Part shown: positions 32,226 through 39,724 of the stretch, piece after piece | Layout of the letters: the number at the start of each line of letters is the position of its first letter | Numbering within the stretch: position 1 is the stretch's first letter | From: JAXMHQ01 sp046346665 | GTDB lineage: Bacteria; Verrucomicrobiota; Verrucomicrobiia; Limisphaerales; JAXMHQ01 | DNA: 39,724 nucleotides | Reading direction: 5' to 3' | NCBI GenBank assembly: GCA_046346665.1 | Contig: JAXMHQ010000042.1 | Span: 1-39,724 of the forward strand | Position numbers and translations under genes: made by a program | Notes under the pieces: generated by a model | Seen by the model: the letters and a program-made list of their open reading frames with translations, nothing else | What the model was told of the DNA's origin: nothing | Database searches by the model: none

Positions 32226-34556
32226 ATGAACAACCCTTTGCACCGCGTGCGGATCGTTTCCGGCCGCCACGGCGCTTTGAACCTTGCCGTGTTCGCGGCT
32301 CCTGCCGCGCCGGTCGCTTCTCTGCTCCTGTTCTTCGCCTTCCTCGAATCCGCTTCGGCTGGCCTAGACGCCGCCGTCACGACGGAGCCGTCACCGCCGC
32401 AGGCCAGTGAGACAGCGCCCGCCCCTGCGTCCGATGCGTCTGCCCGCGCCAGGTATTGGGCGGTGGAGGACGCCGGCGCGCGCGAACTCCTGCCCCTTTA
32501 TCGCACCATCCCGGCAGCCACATCGAACGAACTGACTCCCGCCAACGGCTATCCCAAACGCAAAACGTTCCTTTCCTGGGAACGCTCCCACGGCGATAAC
32601 AGCGGCGCCCGATACTCGGCGCTGGACCAGGTGAACTCCGGGAATGTCACCAATCTTCAAGTCGCCTGGATCTACCACTCGAACGACGGCAGCAATGCCA
32701 TTCAATGCAATCCCATCATCGTGCGCGATGTCATGATCGTTCCCACGCCGGGAAAAGCGGTTGTGGGGGTGAATGCGGAGACCGGCCGGGAACTGTGGCG
32801 ATTTAAACCGGAAGGCGACAGCCGCCCCGCGTTCCGCGGTCTCATTTACTGGCCCGGCACTTGGTTCTCCCCGGAACGGGTCCTGTTCTGCGCGGGCCAG
32901 TATCTTTATGCCCTGAATCCCAAAAACGGCAGACCCATCGCCGGGTTCGGCGACCATGGCCGCGCGCTGTTGCCGGGCAGGGCGCAAACCGAATTCGGCG
33001 CCGCCACCGCCGGCCCGGGCCTGTTCAAACACATCCTCATCGTGCCCGGATTCGAAAAGGATGTCTGGGGATTCGACGTTGCGCGCGGCAAACAGCTCTG
33101 GACCTTCCACACCATCCCCCACCCGGGCGAATTTGGTTACGACACCTGGGATCGCCCGGAAAGCTATGGGGCGAACGACTGGTCCGGGATGGCGGTGGAT
33201 GACGTGCGCGGGATCGCCTTCATCTCGACCGCCTCCCCCAAACCCAATTTCATCGGCGTCGGACATCGAGGCGACAACCTGTTCGCCAATTGCCTCATCG
33301 CCCTCGACGCCCGCACCGGCAAACGCCTTTGGCATTTCCAGGAAATCCCCCACGACATCTGGGACCGCGACATCCCCGCGCCGCCCAACCTTGCCACCAT
33401 CACGCGCGACGGCAAACGGGTGGACGTGGTCGCCGTCACCACCAAGAACGGCGACACACTGCTGCTGGACCGCACGACCGGCAAACCGATCTTTCCTTTT
33501 CGAATGCGCCGTGCGCCCGCGAGCGATCTGCCCGGCGAAGTCACCGCGCCGTACCAGCCGGACGTGGAATTGCCGGAGCGGTTTGCAAAAATGGAATTCA
33601 CCGCCGATGACCTCACGGACCGGACGCCGGAAGCGGCGGCTTTTGCCGCGGGCGCGTTCCGGAGCGTCACCACCGGGTTTTTCCGGCCCGCCAGCCTCGG
33701 ACGGCCCAACCTGTACTTCGGCATGGACGGCGGCGCCGAATGGTCGGGCGCCTGTGTCGATCCCGGCACCGGCCGGCTCTACGTGAGCGCGAACCATATC
33801 GGCTGGCTCGTGTCCCTGTTTCGCGACGAAGATCCGCCGGACGATCCCGCCGCCCCGAAGACGCCCGGCCGGAAGGTGTTTGAAATCGCCTGCATGCAAT
33901 GCCACGGCCCGGAGCGGTTGGGCATCGGCGTGGCGCCGCCGTTGCGGGGCCTGCGCTTCCGGGTCTCCGACGAAGCCGTGATCCAGCGGGTGCGCACGGG
34001 CACCAACGGCATGCCTGCCTTCGCCACCAATGTGTTGAGCGACGCCAATCTCAAGCTGCTCCTGGATTACCTGATGCTGCGGGATCGCCCCGTGGCTTCC
34101 ACTGCGGCGCCGTCCGAACGTCCCCGTTACAGCTTCACCGGTTATCCGCGCTTCCTCGACAACGAAGGCTATCCCGCCAACAAACCTCCGTGGGGCACGC
34201 TGAACTGCATCGATCTCAACTCCGGCAAACTGGTCTGGAAAGTCCCGCTTGGCGAATACCCGGAACTCGCGGCGAAGGGAACACCGAAGACCGGCACCGA
34301 GAACTACGGCGGACCGATCGTCACCGCCGGCGGGCTGGTCTTTTGCTCCGGCACCCGCGATTCCAAAATCCGCGCCTTCGATAAGAATACCGGCGCGGAA
34401 TTGTGGTCCGGCGACCTGCCATGGGTCGGGATCGCTCCGCCGGCGACCTACGAGATCCACGGCCGCCAATACGTGGTGATCACCTCGACCGGCAACAAGC
34501 TCGGCAAACAAAGCGAATACGGCGACGCCTGGGTCGCCTTCGCCCTGCCCCGGTGA
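32226..34556 (+). CDS. PQQ-type quinoprotein dehydrogenase with internal cytochrome c domain
   Basis: This is a periplasmic dehydrogenase expected to oxidise an alcohol or sugar through pyrroloquinoline quinone and pass electrons to haem c. Of 776 residues, the N-terminus has a hydrophobic export segment (about 20-46) and a Pro/Ala-rich linker. The beta-propeller starts at SWERSHGDNSGARYSALDQV and has several PQQ-repeat tryptophan motifs (AETGRELWRF, ARGKQLWTFHT, ARTGKRLWHFQE, NTGAELWSGDLP). Between the later blades sits a single-haem domain (about 545-620) with CMQCH at 556-560 and the Met ligand in GTNGMPAF. The propeller then resumes (LNCIDLNSGKLVWKVPLGEY). This split layout is like glucose/quinate dehydrogenase-type proteins of PVC bacteria. 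DsbD at 11.4 kb could support haem attachment. Substrate unknown. Confidence 0.9.
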   Translation: MNNPLHRVRIVSGRHGALNLAVFAAPAAPVASLLLFFAFLESASAGLDAAVTTEPSPPQASETAPAPASDASARARYWAVEDAGARELLPLYRTIPAATSNELTPANGYPKRKTFLSWERSHGDNSGARYSALDQVNSGNVTNLQVAWIYHSNDGSNAIQCNPIIVRDVMIVPTPGKAVVGVNAETGRELWRFKPEGDSRPAFRGLIYWPGTWFSPERVLFCAGQYLYALNPKNGRPIAGFGDHGRALLPGRAQTEFGAATAGPGLFKHILIVPGFEKDVWGFDVARGKQLWTFHTIPHPGEFGYDTWDRPESYGANDWSGMAVDDVRGIAFISTASPKPNFIGVGHRGDNLFANCLIALDARTGKRLWHFQEIPHDIWDRDIPAPPNLATITRDGKRVDVVAVTTKNGDTLLLDRTTGKPIFPFRMRRAPASDLPGEVTAPYQPDVELPERFAKMEFTADDLTDRTPEAAAFAAGAFRSVTTGFFRPASLGRPNLYFGMDGGAEWSGACVDPGTGRLYVSANHIGWLVSLFRDEDPPDDPAAPKTPGRKVFEIACMQCHGPERLGIGVAPPLRGLRFRVSDEAVIQRVRTGTNGMPAFATNVLSDANLKLLLDYLMLRDRPVASTAAPSERPRYSFTGYPRFLDNEGYPANKPPWGTLNCIDLNSGKLVWKVPLGEYPELAAKGTPKTGTENYGGPIVTAGGLVFCSGTRDSKIRAFDKNTGAELWSGDLPWVGIAPPATYEIHGRQYVVITSTGNKLGKQSEYGDAWVAFALPR

Positions 34557-34728
34557 ATGCCGGGTCATCTCACGACGCCCCCGGCAGCCGACAAGGCGTG
34601 CGAGAAACGAGGCGCCACGAGTCCGCCTCACCCCGGACAACATGAAGCTCGCAGCCGCCCGACCCCGGGTCGAATTCAGCGTCGAATTCCATCTGGCGCC
34701 GGGAGTGTCGTTCTGATTAATGTTGGGA

Positions 34729-35292
34729 ATGAAACGCTCATTGCTCGGCTTCGCCCTGGCGCTGCCCGTCGTGATATCCGGCTGCGCGTGGTACACCCTC
34801 ACCCCCATCTCCGCCCGCGAAACCGCCGGCTGGGCCGGGGGCAAACCGCCCCGGTCCGAAGGCTACATCGTCTACCAGCCCGAACTCTACTTCTCCGCCA
34901 CCGTCACCGTCGAAACCACCCGCAACGAGCAGGGCAAGGAGCAAACGAAGGAAAACGTGTCCGTCACACCCCTCTACCTGCCTAACTATCAAAAGCCTTA
35001 CCGCCTCGCCACCCACAATTTCCTCGCCAAGGCCGATTTCGCTTTCGCCATCGAAAACGGCTGGAAACTCACGGCGCTCTCCGACAAGTCCGACAATTCC
35101 ACCATGGCCGAGGCGCTGGCCGGGCAGTTGAAAACCATGCTCGCCGCCGCCGGCCTCGGCAAATCGCCCGAAACCGCTACAATTACCCGCCGCGTGATTC
35201 TGTACCACCCCGAGTTCGATCCCAAAACCGGCGTGTTCACCTCCTTCACCCCCGTCTCCGCCATCGAAAATTCCCCCACGGAAACCCGTTGA
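34729..35292 (+). CDS. Small putative lipoprotein of unknown function
   Basis: Starting at 34729 (MKRSLLGFALALPVVISGCA) it has a lipoprotein signal with lipobox ISGC, Cys19, giving 187 residues; an ATG three codons upstream is also in frame. The mature part contains YIVYQPELYFSATVTVE and PLYLPNYQKPYRLATHNFLA, which I do not recognise as a known family. It may be a small secreted structural or assembly factor. It follows the PQQ gene by 172 nt in which I see no gene or strong signal. Confidence 0.7.
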   Translation: MKRSLLGFALALPVVISGCAWYTLTPISARETAGWAGGKPPRSEGYIVYQPELYFSATVTVETTRNEQGKEQTKENVSVTPLYLPNYQKPYRLATHNFLAKADFAFAIENGWKLTALSDKSDNSTMAEALAGQLKTMLAAAGLGKSPETATITRRVILYHPEFDPKTGVFTSFTPVSAIENSPTETR

Positions 35293-35307
35293 GACAGAAA
35301 ACCAAAA

Positions 35308-35576
35308 CCTTTGACGCGAATTCCTGAGGGTGGGGCGAGACTCTGTCGAGCCCTCGAAAAGGCTGGAGTGGTGGAGTATTGGAGTTCCGGAGTCATGGAA
35401 AAGGACCTCGCGGCTGTCCCTTCAGCACTCCACAACTCCACGACTCCAGCACTCCGCTGGCTGTCGGGCCCCGAGTCTCACCCCACCAAATCATTGGCGA
35501 TCACTCGCGTCCAGTCTCCATCCGTGTCCTCCGCGTCATCCGCGGTTAATCTTCCCATTTCTGCATCCGCGGTTAT
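35308..35576. repeat. Concentric composite dyad repeat, copy C
   Basis: This copy fills most of the 307-nt gap before the MFS gene. The layers are TTTGACGCGAATT, GGGGCGAGACTCTGTCGAGCCC, CGAAAAGGCTGGAGTG (orientation as copy A), GGAGTnnT octamers, then CACTCCA-type units, a diverged right GGGCCCCGAGTCTCACCCC and ATCCGTG/ATCCGCG units. The outer left CACGGAT arm is missing, so it looks truncated or decayed. The MFS start lies 24 nt after it, so it probably contains or displaces that gene's promoter. Confidence 0.8.
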
Positions 35577-35599
35577 ATTCCCGGCGTTCCACAAACGGC

Positions 35600-36784
35600 A
35601 TGACCCGCGACACAGCCCAGGATCTGCGAAAACGCGCGTTCTCCTTCGTGCTCACGATGGGGATCGTCAACCTGTTCGCCGACATCACCTACGAAGGCGG
35701 CGGCAGCCTTAACGGGCCGTTCCTCGGATTTCTCGGCGCCGGCGCGGCGCTCATCAGCATCGTCGCCGGATTCGGCGAATTCCTCGGATACGCCATCCGC
35801 CTCCCCGCCGGTTACATCGGCGATCGAACCGGAAAACTCTGGCTGCTCACGTTCATCGGCTACCTCATCAATCTCCTCGCCGTCCCCGCCATGGCCCTCG
35901 CCGGCAACTGGCAAACCGCCGCCCTCTTCCTCATCCTCGAACGCGCCGGCCGCGCCATCCGCAAACCCACCGTCGAATCCATGCTGTCCTACACGACGGG
36001 CACCCTCGGCAAAGGCTGGGTCTACGGACTCAACACCGCGCTGGATGAAACCGGCGCCACACTCGGACCGCTCCTCATGGCGCTCGTGCTCTGGCTGAAG
36101 GGACCCGAAAGCTACTCCACCGCCTACGCCTGGCTGCTCGTGCCCTCGCTCCTCGCCATCGCCTGCGTCGGCATCGCACGATTCGAATTCCCCGATCCCA
36201 AAAGCCTCGACACTTCCACGCCGCCCGAATCCAGCGCCTTCAGCCGCGCCTACTGGCTCAGCATGGCCGGCGGCGCCTGCCTCGCCGCCGGATTGCTCAG
36301 CTTCGAGTTCGTCTCGTTTCACCTGCTCAAATCCCACACCGTCACACCTCCCTGGATCCCCTTCCTCCTCTCCATCGCCACCCTCTTCGGCATCGGCGCC
36401 AGCCTCGGATTCGGCAAAGCTTACGACCGACACGGCATCCCCGTCGTCCTGCTCGCCATCGTCCTCTCCGCCGCCGGGCCGCCCCTGCTGTTCTTCGGCG
36501 GATTTTACGGGGCGCTCGGAGGGATGATTTTGTGGGGACTGGGTTACGCCACGCAGGACACGCTGCTCAAGGCGATCGTCGCCGGACTCCTCCCGCGCGG
36601 CCGCCGCAATGTGGCGTTCGGATTGTTCTACACCGGCTACGGATCCGGCTGGCTCATCGGCAGCATCGTCGCAGGGTTGCTCTACGACAAATCCATCACC
36701 GCCGTCGTGATCTTCGCCGTGGCCTCCCAGCTCGCCGCCCTGCCCCTGCTCGCCATGGCCGCGCGCAATCCAGAAGCACACTGA
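35600..36784 (+). CDS. Major facilitator superfamily transporter
   Basis: This is an inner-membrane transporter of 394 residues with about 11-12 predicted membrane segments. The loop RLPAGYIGDRTGKLWLLTF corresponds to MFS motif A (GxxxDRxGxR). The start ATG at 35600 (MTRDTAQDLRKRAFSFVLTM) is chosen because the 90 open codons upstream are repeat-copy C and not protein-like. Other features are ERAGRAIRKPTVESMLSY and ALDETGATLGPLLMALV in the N-terminal half and a second loop GFGKAYDRHGIPVVLLA in the C-terminal half. Substrate cannot be inferred. Confidence 0.88.
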   Translation: MTRDTAQDLRKRAFSFVLTMGIVNLFADITYEGGGSLNGPFLGFLGAGAALISIVAGFGEFLGYAIRLPAGYIGDRTGKLWLLTFIGYLINLLAVPAMALAGNWQTAALFLILERAGRAIRKPTVESMLSYTTGTLGKGWVYGLNTALDETGATLGPLLMALVLWLKGPESYSTAYAWLLVPSLLAIACVGIARFEFPDPKSLDTSTPPESSAFSRAYWLSMAGGACLAAGLLSFEFVSFHLLKSHTVTPPWIPFLLSIATLFGIGASLGFGKAYDRHGIPVVLLAIVLSAAGPPLLFFGGFYGALGGMILWGLGYATQDTLLKAIVAGLLPRGRRNVAFGLFYTGYGSGWLIGSIVAGLLYDKSITAVVIFAVASQLAALPLLAMAARNPEAH

Positions 36785-36876
36785 TGACGGACGGGATTTG
36801 ATATCGAATTCAGGCGCAGCACCCCCCGCTGATACGGAAGCTTGGCAGAGTGCGTAATTCCCTGTAGGGTCTCTCC

Positions 36877-37614
36877 ATGCGAGTGGCTTTTCCCCGGATC
36901 CGTTTCGGCAGAAATGCGCTTGCCTTCACCCTCGTTGAACTGCTCGTCGTCATTGCCGTGATCGCGATCATGGCGGCTCTGCTGCTCCCGGTTCTCAGCC
37001 GCAGCCAATCGTCCAGCATGAGAATTGATTGCGCCAACAACCTGAAACAGTTGCGTGTGGCGTTTGAAACGCAGGCGATGGAAAGTGGCGGCCGAATCAC
37101 CCTGCCGAACCCAACCAACCGCTGGCCCCAACAATTGTTCTCCCATTACATGAACCTTCGTGTGCTGCGATGCCGGCGCGATGCCACCGCCAACCAACCG
37201 GGGCTGAATACAAACTCGGCACCCGACCTCGCTCCCCGAAGTTACCTGCTCAACGGCTTCCAGGACCCCCTCCTGTTGCCGGTCCCAACCCCCAAAAATC
37301 AGCGGCCCGCCGACTTGCCGGAATCCCTTATCAAACACCCGGCGGAAACCATCCTGTTCGGCGAAAAAGCATCCGCCTCCCCCGCATGGTACGTAAACCT
37401 GGACTCAACCGCCGCCTACCTGCAGGACCTTGAGGAGAGCCGGCATGCGGGAAAGGAAGGGCCGGGGAATAAATCGGGCTACTCCAATTACGCCTTCGCG
37501 GACGGGCATGTTCAGGTTCTGCAATACGGCAAAAGCCTTTGCCCCATCAATCTCTGGGCGGTCACGGAGGCGGGCCGGACCAAGTATGCCATCTGCCGGC
37601 CGCCGCCGGAATGA
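36877..37614 (+). CDS. Prepilin-type pseudopilin-like protein (H-X9-DG type)
   Basis: The N-terminus MRVAFPRIRFGRNALAFTLV carries a type IV pilin cleavage/methylation motif (A|FTLVELLVVIAVIAIMAAL) and one membrane helix. The rest is a globular domain of 245 residues in total, with NNLKQLRVAF and a C-terminal YAFADGHVQVL. That motif is typical of the DUF1559/H-X9-DG-type secreted proteins found in large numbers in Planctomycetes, Lentisphaerae and Verrucomicrobia. It is expected on the outer side of the inner membrane after processing by prepilin peptidase. Role unknown. It is convergent with the TlpA fusion (16-nt gap). Confidence 0.88.
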   Translation: MRVAFPRIRFGRNALAFTLVELLVVIAVIAIMAALLLPVLSRSQSSSMRIDCANNLKQLRVAFETQAMESGGRITLPNPTNRWPQQLFSHYMNLRVLRCRRDATANQPGLNTNSAPDLAPRSYLLNGFQDPLLLPVPTPKNQRPADLPESLIKHPAETILFGEKASASPAWYVNLDSTAAYLQDLEESRHAGKEGPGNKSGYSNYAFADGHVQVLQYGKSLCPINLWAVTEAGRTKYAICRPPPE

Positions 37615-37630
37615 TCGCCAGCGGAGTTCC

Positions 37631-38722
37631 TTAATTGGCAAGACGCAACCGGAACAGCGCGTTCGTCGCCGAAACGGAGACCTGGACCGTGTTGGACCCG
37701 TTCACCAGGACCGGCGCCACAGGCCAGGCCGTCCAGGCGCGACTCGCAGGCGAGCAGGATTCCAGCACGAAGGAAGCGGCCGTCACCGGCCAGCGCAACG
37801 AGAGTTGCCCCCCGCTCCGCTGCGAACTCAGCTTCAGCCCGTCATACAGCAAGGGCAATATCTCCTGCTCAAGGGTGGCGTAGGTTTGCGTTCCCACATG
37901 CTTCTTCAGAATCAAATTCTGCCGGTTGATGATGAAGGTGGTTGGAATATAGGGAATCCCTCCGAAAGCGCTCGTCACCGTGGAATTACCCAGTGTCACC
38001 TGGTAGTTCAACGGTTCCGAATACAGGAAATCCCAAATGTCATTGATGTTCGAGTCCAGCGAAGCCCCCACGATCACAAAACCGTCCGCCTCATACTTGT
38101 CCTCCAGCGCCATGAGGTCCGGGATCTCAGCCACGCACGGCCCGCACCACGTCGCCCAGAAATTCAACAGCACCACCTTGCCCGCATAATTCGTGGAATA
38201 AACCGGCTGACCATTGAGATCGGCCATCGCCCAGGCCGGGGCCGGGGGCGGCGGCGGGGTGGGCTGCCATTGCAGGTGCAGCACAATGCCGCCAGTCGAT
38301 TCGTAATACCCATCCACATCAATTTGATAAACCTGCCCCGCGGTCGCGTTGAACACCACCTGGCTCGTGTTGTCCGAGGCGAGTGGATTCTCATCGTTGC
38401 TGGCCACCTCCACCAGGGAGGACAAGTCGCTCCCCGTGTAAATACCCAGAAGCGTGTCGAAAGTGCTGCCCGCCGTCGTCACCGTGATGGTCCCGTTGAC
38501 GGGCGCCGTCCAGGTCCACCAGACCGACACCCCGCCCGGGTAGCCCGCCACGTAGGGATCCCAATACTCCATCGTCGCCCCAACATTGCCCCCTGTCACC
38601 GTCACATTCGTGCCAACCAGAACAATCCGGTTCGCAAACATATCATTGGCCGGTTGACAAAAACCCGTCGAGCCCCGCAACACCAGCGCCACTCCCACAC
38701 AAATGGCAGGCAAATTTCTCAC
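37631..38722 (-). CDS. Secreted fusion: adhesin-like N-domain, TlpA thioredoxin, C-terminal beta module
   Basis: The GTG at 38722 gives a plausible signal peptide (VRNLPAICVGVALVLRGSTG) and 363 residues; the frame opens 17 codons further up, also at GTG. Residues about 25-150 form a beta-rich domain (NDMFANRIVLVGTNVTVTGG; VWWTWTAPVNGTITVTTAGS; YQIDVDGYY) of the bacterial pre-peptidase C kind. A Pro-rich linker leads to a TlpA/ResA-like thioredoxin domain with NFWATWCGPCVAEIPDL (C193, C196) and the cis-Pro loop YIPTTFIINR. The C-terminus has a short module (LSLRWPVTAASFVLESCSPA) common in Verrucomicrobia secreted proteins. It is probably a periplasmic or surface disulfide reductase. The combination is uncommon. 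Confidence 0.85.
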   Translation of the reverse strand: MRNLPAICVGVALVLRGSTGFCQPANDMFANRIVLVGTNVTVTGGNVGATMEYWDPYVAGYPGGVSVWWTWTAPVNGTITVTTAGSTFDTLLGIYTGSDLSSLVEVASNDENPLASDNTSQVVFNATAGQVYQIDVDGYYESTGGIVLHLQWQPTPPPPPAPAWAMADLNGQPVYSTNYAGKVVLLNFWATWCGPCVAEIPDLMALEDKYEADGFVIVGASLDSNINDIWDFLYSEPLNYQVTLGNSTVTSAFGGIPYIPTTFIINRQNLILKKHVGTQTYATLEQEILPLLYDGLKLSSQRSGGQLSLRWPVTAASFVLESCSPASRAWTAWPVAPVLVNGSNTVQVSVSATNALFRLRLAN

Positions 38723-38852
38723 GGGATCAATGGGTAATAAAAGGCTGCCTCCATAATGGTTAAGCGTCACCACATTAGCCGCAAGGAATCCCGCAGGTCA
38801 ATGAAAAATGTCCGGAACCGCCCCGGCCAGCCGCCTCCGCCCGCCTCCGTAG

Positions 38853-38872
38853 CCGCAATCGTCAGATTGCGG
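38853..38872. repeat. REP-like hairpin CCGCAATC/GTCA/GATTGCGG
   Basis: An 8-bp perfect stem with GTCA loop, preceded by CGTAG, between the TlpA fusion and the histidine kinase. It matches the left half of the double REP element at 16493-16564. Confidence 0.7.
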
Positions 38873-38891
38873 ATCCCCATCCATCCTTGCG

Positions 38892-39724
38892 TCAGTGTTC
38901 AGCCTTCGCCACCGTTCCGGCCGCCGACGGCAGCTCCAGGATGAACGTCGCGCCCTGGCCGGGCCCGGCGCTCTCCGCCCGCAGCCCGCCGCCCATGTCG
39001 CGCGCCGCCTGGATGCTGCTGTGCAACCCGAACCCGTGCCCGTCCTTCTTCGTCGTGAACCCATGCTTGAAAATCCGGTCCAGGTTCTCGGGCGCAATCC
39101 CCTGGCCGTTGTCCGAAATCGCAATCCGCACATGCGATCCGCCGTTGGAGGCGCGAATCGTCAGCAAACCCGGCGCAACCCCCGCGCTCTCGCACGCCTG
39201 CCGGCCGTTCCGGATCAAATTGATCAGAATCTGCAGCACCTTGTGCTTCTCCACCGTCACCCGCAAATCCGGATCGAGCTGCTGCACCACCTGCACCGCC
39301 GACTTCGAACTCGCGCTCATCCGCAGCGCGTCCTCCACCAGCGCCGATACTTCCACACACTCCGGTTTGCCCGAATGCTTCGCGCAGCTCTGCTGCGACT
39401 TTACAATGTCCTTGATGTGCTCGATGCCCTTCTGCATCTGCGCCAGCTCCTCCAGCGTCGCCTCCTGCTCCTTGCCCAGATGATCCGAAAGCTGCGACAA
39501 ATAACCCAGCACCTGCCGGCCCTTCGGATCATTCGTCAAAAACGCCCCGAGATCGGCCTCGTGCTGCTTCAACAGGGCCACCAGCCGCGGCAAATTCGCC
39601 GCCTTCGATTTCTTCAGGCCCTCCGCGATGAACGACGACGCCACGTTGACGCTGGTGAGAACATTGCCCACATTGTGCAACACCCCCGTCGCCATCTCCG
39701 CCATGCCCGCCCGGCGCGATGTCT
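38892..39724 (-). CDS. Sensor histidine kinase, C-terminal part (N-terminus outside window)
   Basis: The frame enters from the right edge as TSRRAGMAEMATGVLHNVGN, so the ATG at 39704 is internal and the true start lies beyond the window. The H-box histidine is in GVLHNVGNVL. A helical region (SFIAEGLKKSKAANLPRLVA; KQHEADLGAFLTNDPKGRQV) follows. The ATPase domain has the N box ILINLIRNGRQACE, the G1 box ISDNGQGIAPENLDRIFKHG and the G2 box DGHGFGLH, all of which look functional. The upstream sensor domain and any response regulator are not visible. Confidence 0.93.
   Translation of the reverse strand, partial: TSRRAGMAEMATGVLHNVGNVLTSVNVASSFIAEGLKKSKAANLPRLVALLKQHEADLGAFLTNDPKGRQVLGYLSQLSDHLGKEQEATLEELAQMQKGIEHIKDIVKSQQSCAKHSGKPECVEVSALVEDALRMSASSKSAVQVVQQLDPDLRVTVEKHKVLQILINLIRNGRQACESAGVAPGLLTIRASNGGSHVRIAISDNGQGIAPENLDRIFKHGFTTKKDGHGFGLHSSIQAARDMGGGLRAESAGPGQGATFILELPSAAGTVAKAEH

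Noticed and set aside
35330..35599. 90-codon upstream extension of the MFS gene
   Set aside because: The codons are repeat copy C; MFS homology and a sensible cytoplasmic N-terminus begin at 35600.

Overview
The window is GC-rich chromosomal DNA, most likely from a member of the Verrucomicrobiota (Pedosphaera/Limisphaera-like, subdivision 3). This placement is inferred from the gene families present: a prepilin-type protein with the FADGH motif of PVC-group bacteria, several secreted glycoside hydrolases, MqnD of the futalosine menaquinone route, a PQQ propeller with an internal haem domain, a DUF4953-type metalloprotease, and C-terminal LRWP...FVLES modules. It is also supported by abundant interspersed dyad repeats and weak Shine-Dalgarno sequences. 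No marker gene allows a firm species call.

Layout. Positions 1-8000 carry, on the minus strand, the classic translation/transcription block tRNA-Thr(GGU)-tuf-tRNA-Trp-tRNA-Ser-secE-nusG-rplK-rplA-rplJ-rplL-rpoB (rpoB runs off the left edge). Positions 8000-11400 hold an LMW-phosphatase-like protein, a stand-alone hypB and a secreted redoxin. The redoxin is followed upstream by a full-length DsbD (11396-13528), so the two probably form a thiol-redox pair. Then come a PP2C/SpoIIE-type phosphatase with a degenerate receiver and a PAS domain, a GH88/GH105 hydrolase, a type IIA topoisomerase A subunit, a 1139-residue protein that I tentatively call a pyrophosphate-dependent PEP carboxykinase, and a zinc metalloprotease, all on the minus strand. 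From 25.7 kb the plus strand has mqnD, an IS4-family insertion sequence and a UvrD/PcrA-like helicase. Further right are a GH5 hydrolase (minus), tRNA-Thr(UGU), a PQQ/cytochrome c dehydrogenase, a small lipoprotein, an MFS transporter, a prepilin-like protein, a TlpA-type fusion (minus) and the C-terminal part of a histidine kinase (minus, cut by the right edge).

The most striking feature is not a gene. Almost every longer intergenic gap contains a repeat, usually a dyad whose arms are short tandem runs of 7-, 8- or about 10-bp units, with the right arm the inverted version of the left. Several unrelated unit sequences share this architecture (GTTAAAC-, CACGGAT-, GGAGTnnT-, GGTCGAG-, CCAATAG-, CCTGCAA- and CACAGAG-type). 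One composite form nests four such layers concentrically, occurs three times, and has its core inverted in one copy. Members sit in frame inside the helicase and mqnD genes and form the first codons of the GH105 gene. One copy has been split by the IS element, whose transposase borrows its stop codon from the target duplication. REP-like hairpins of two other types and a perfect 25-bp inverted repeat add to this. The 18 protein genes and the tRNAs are otherwise mostly ordinary; the repeat system is what deserves follow-up.
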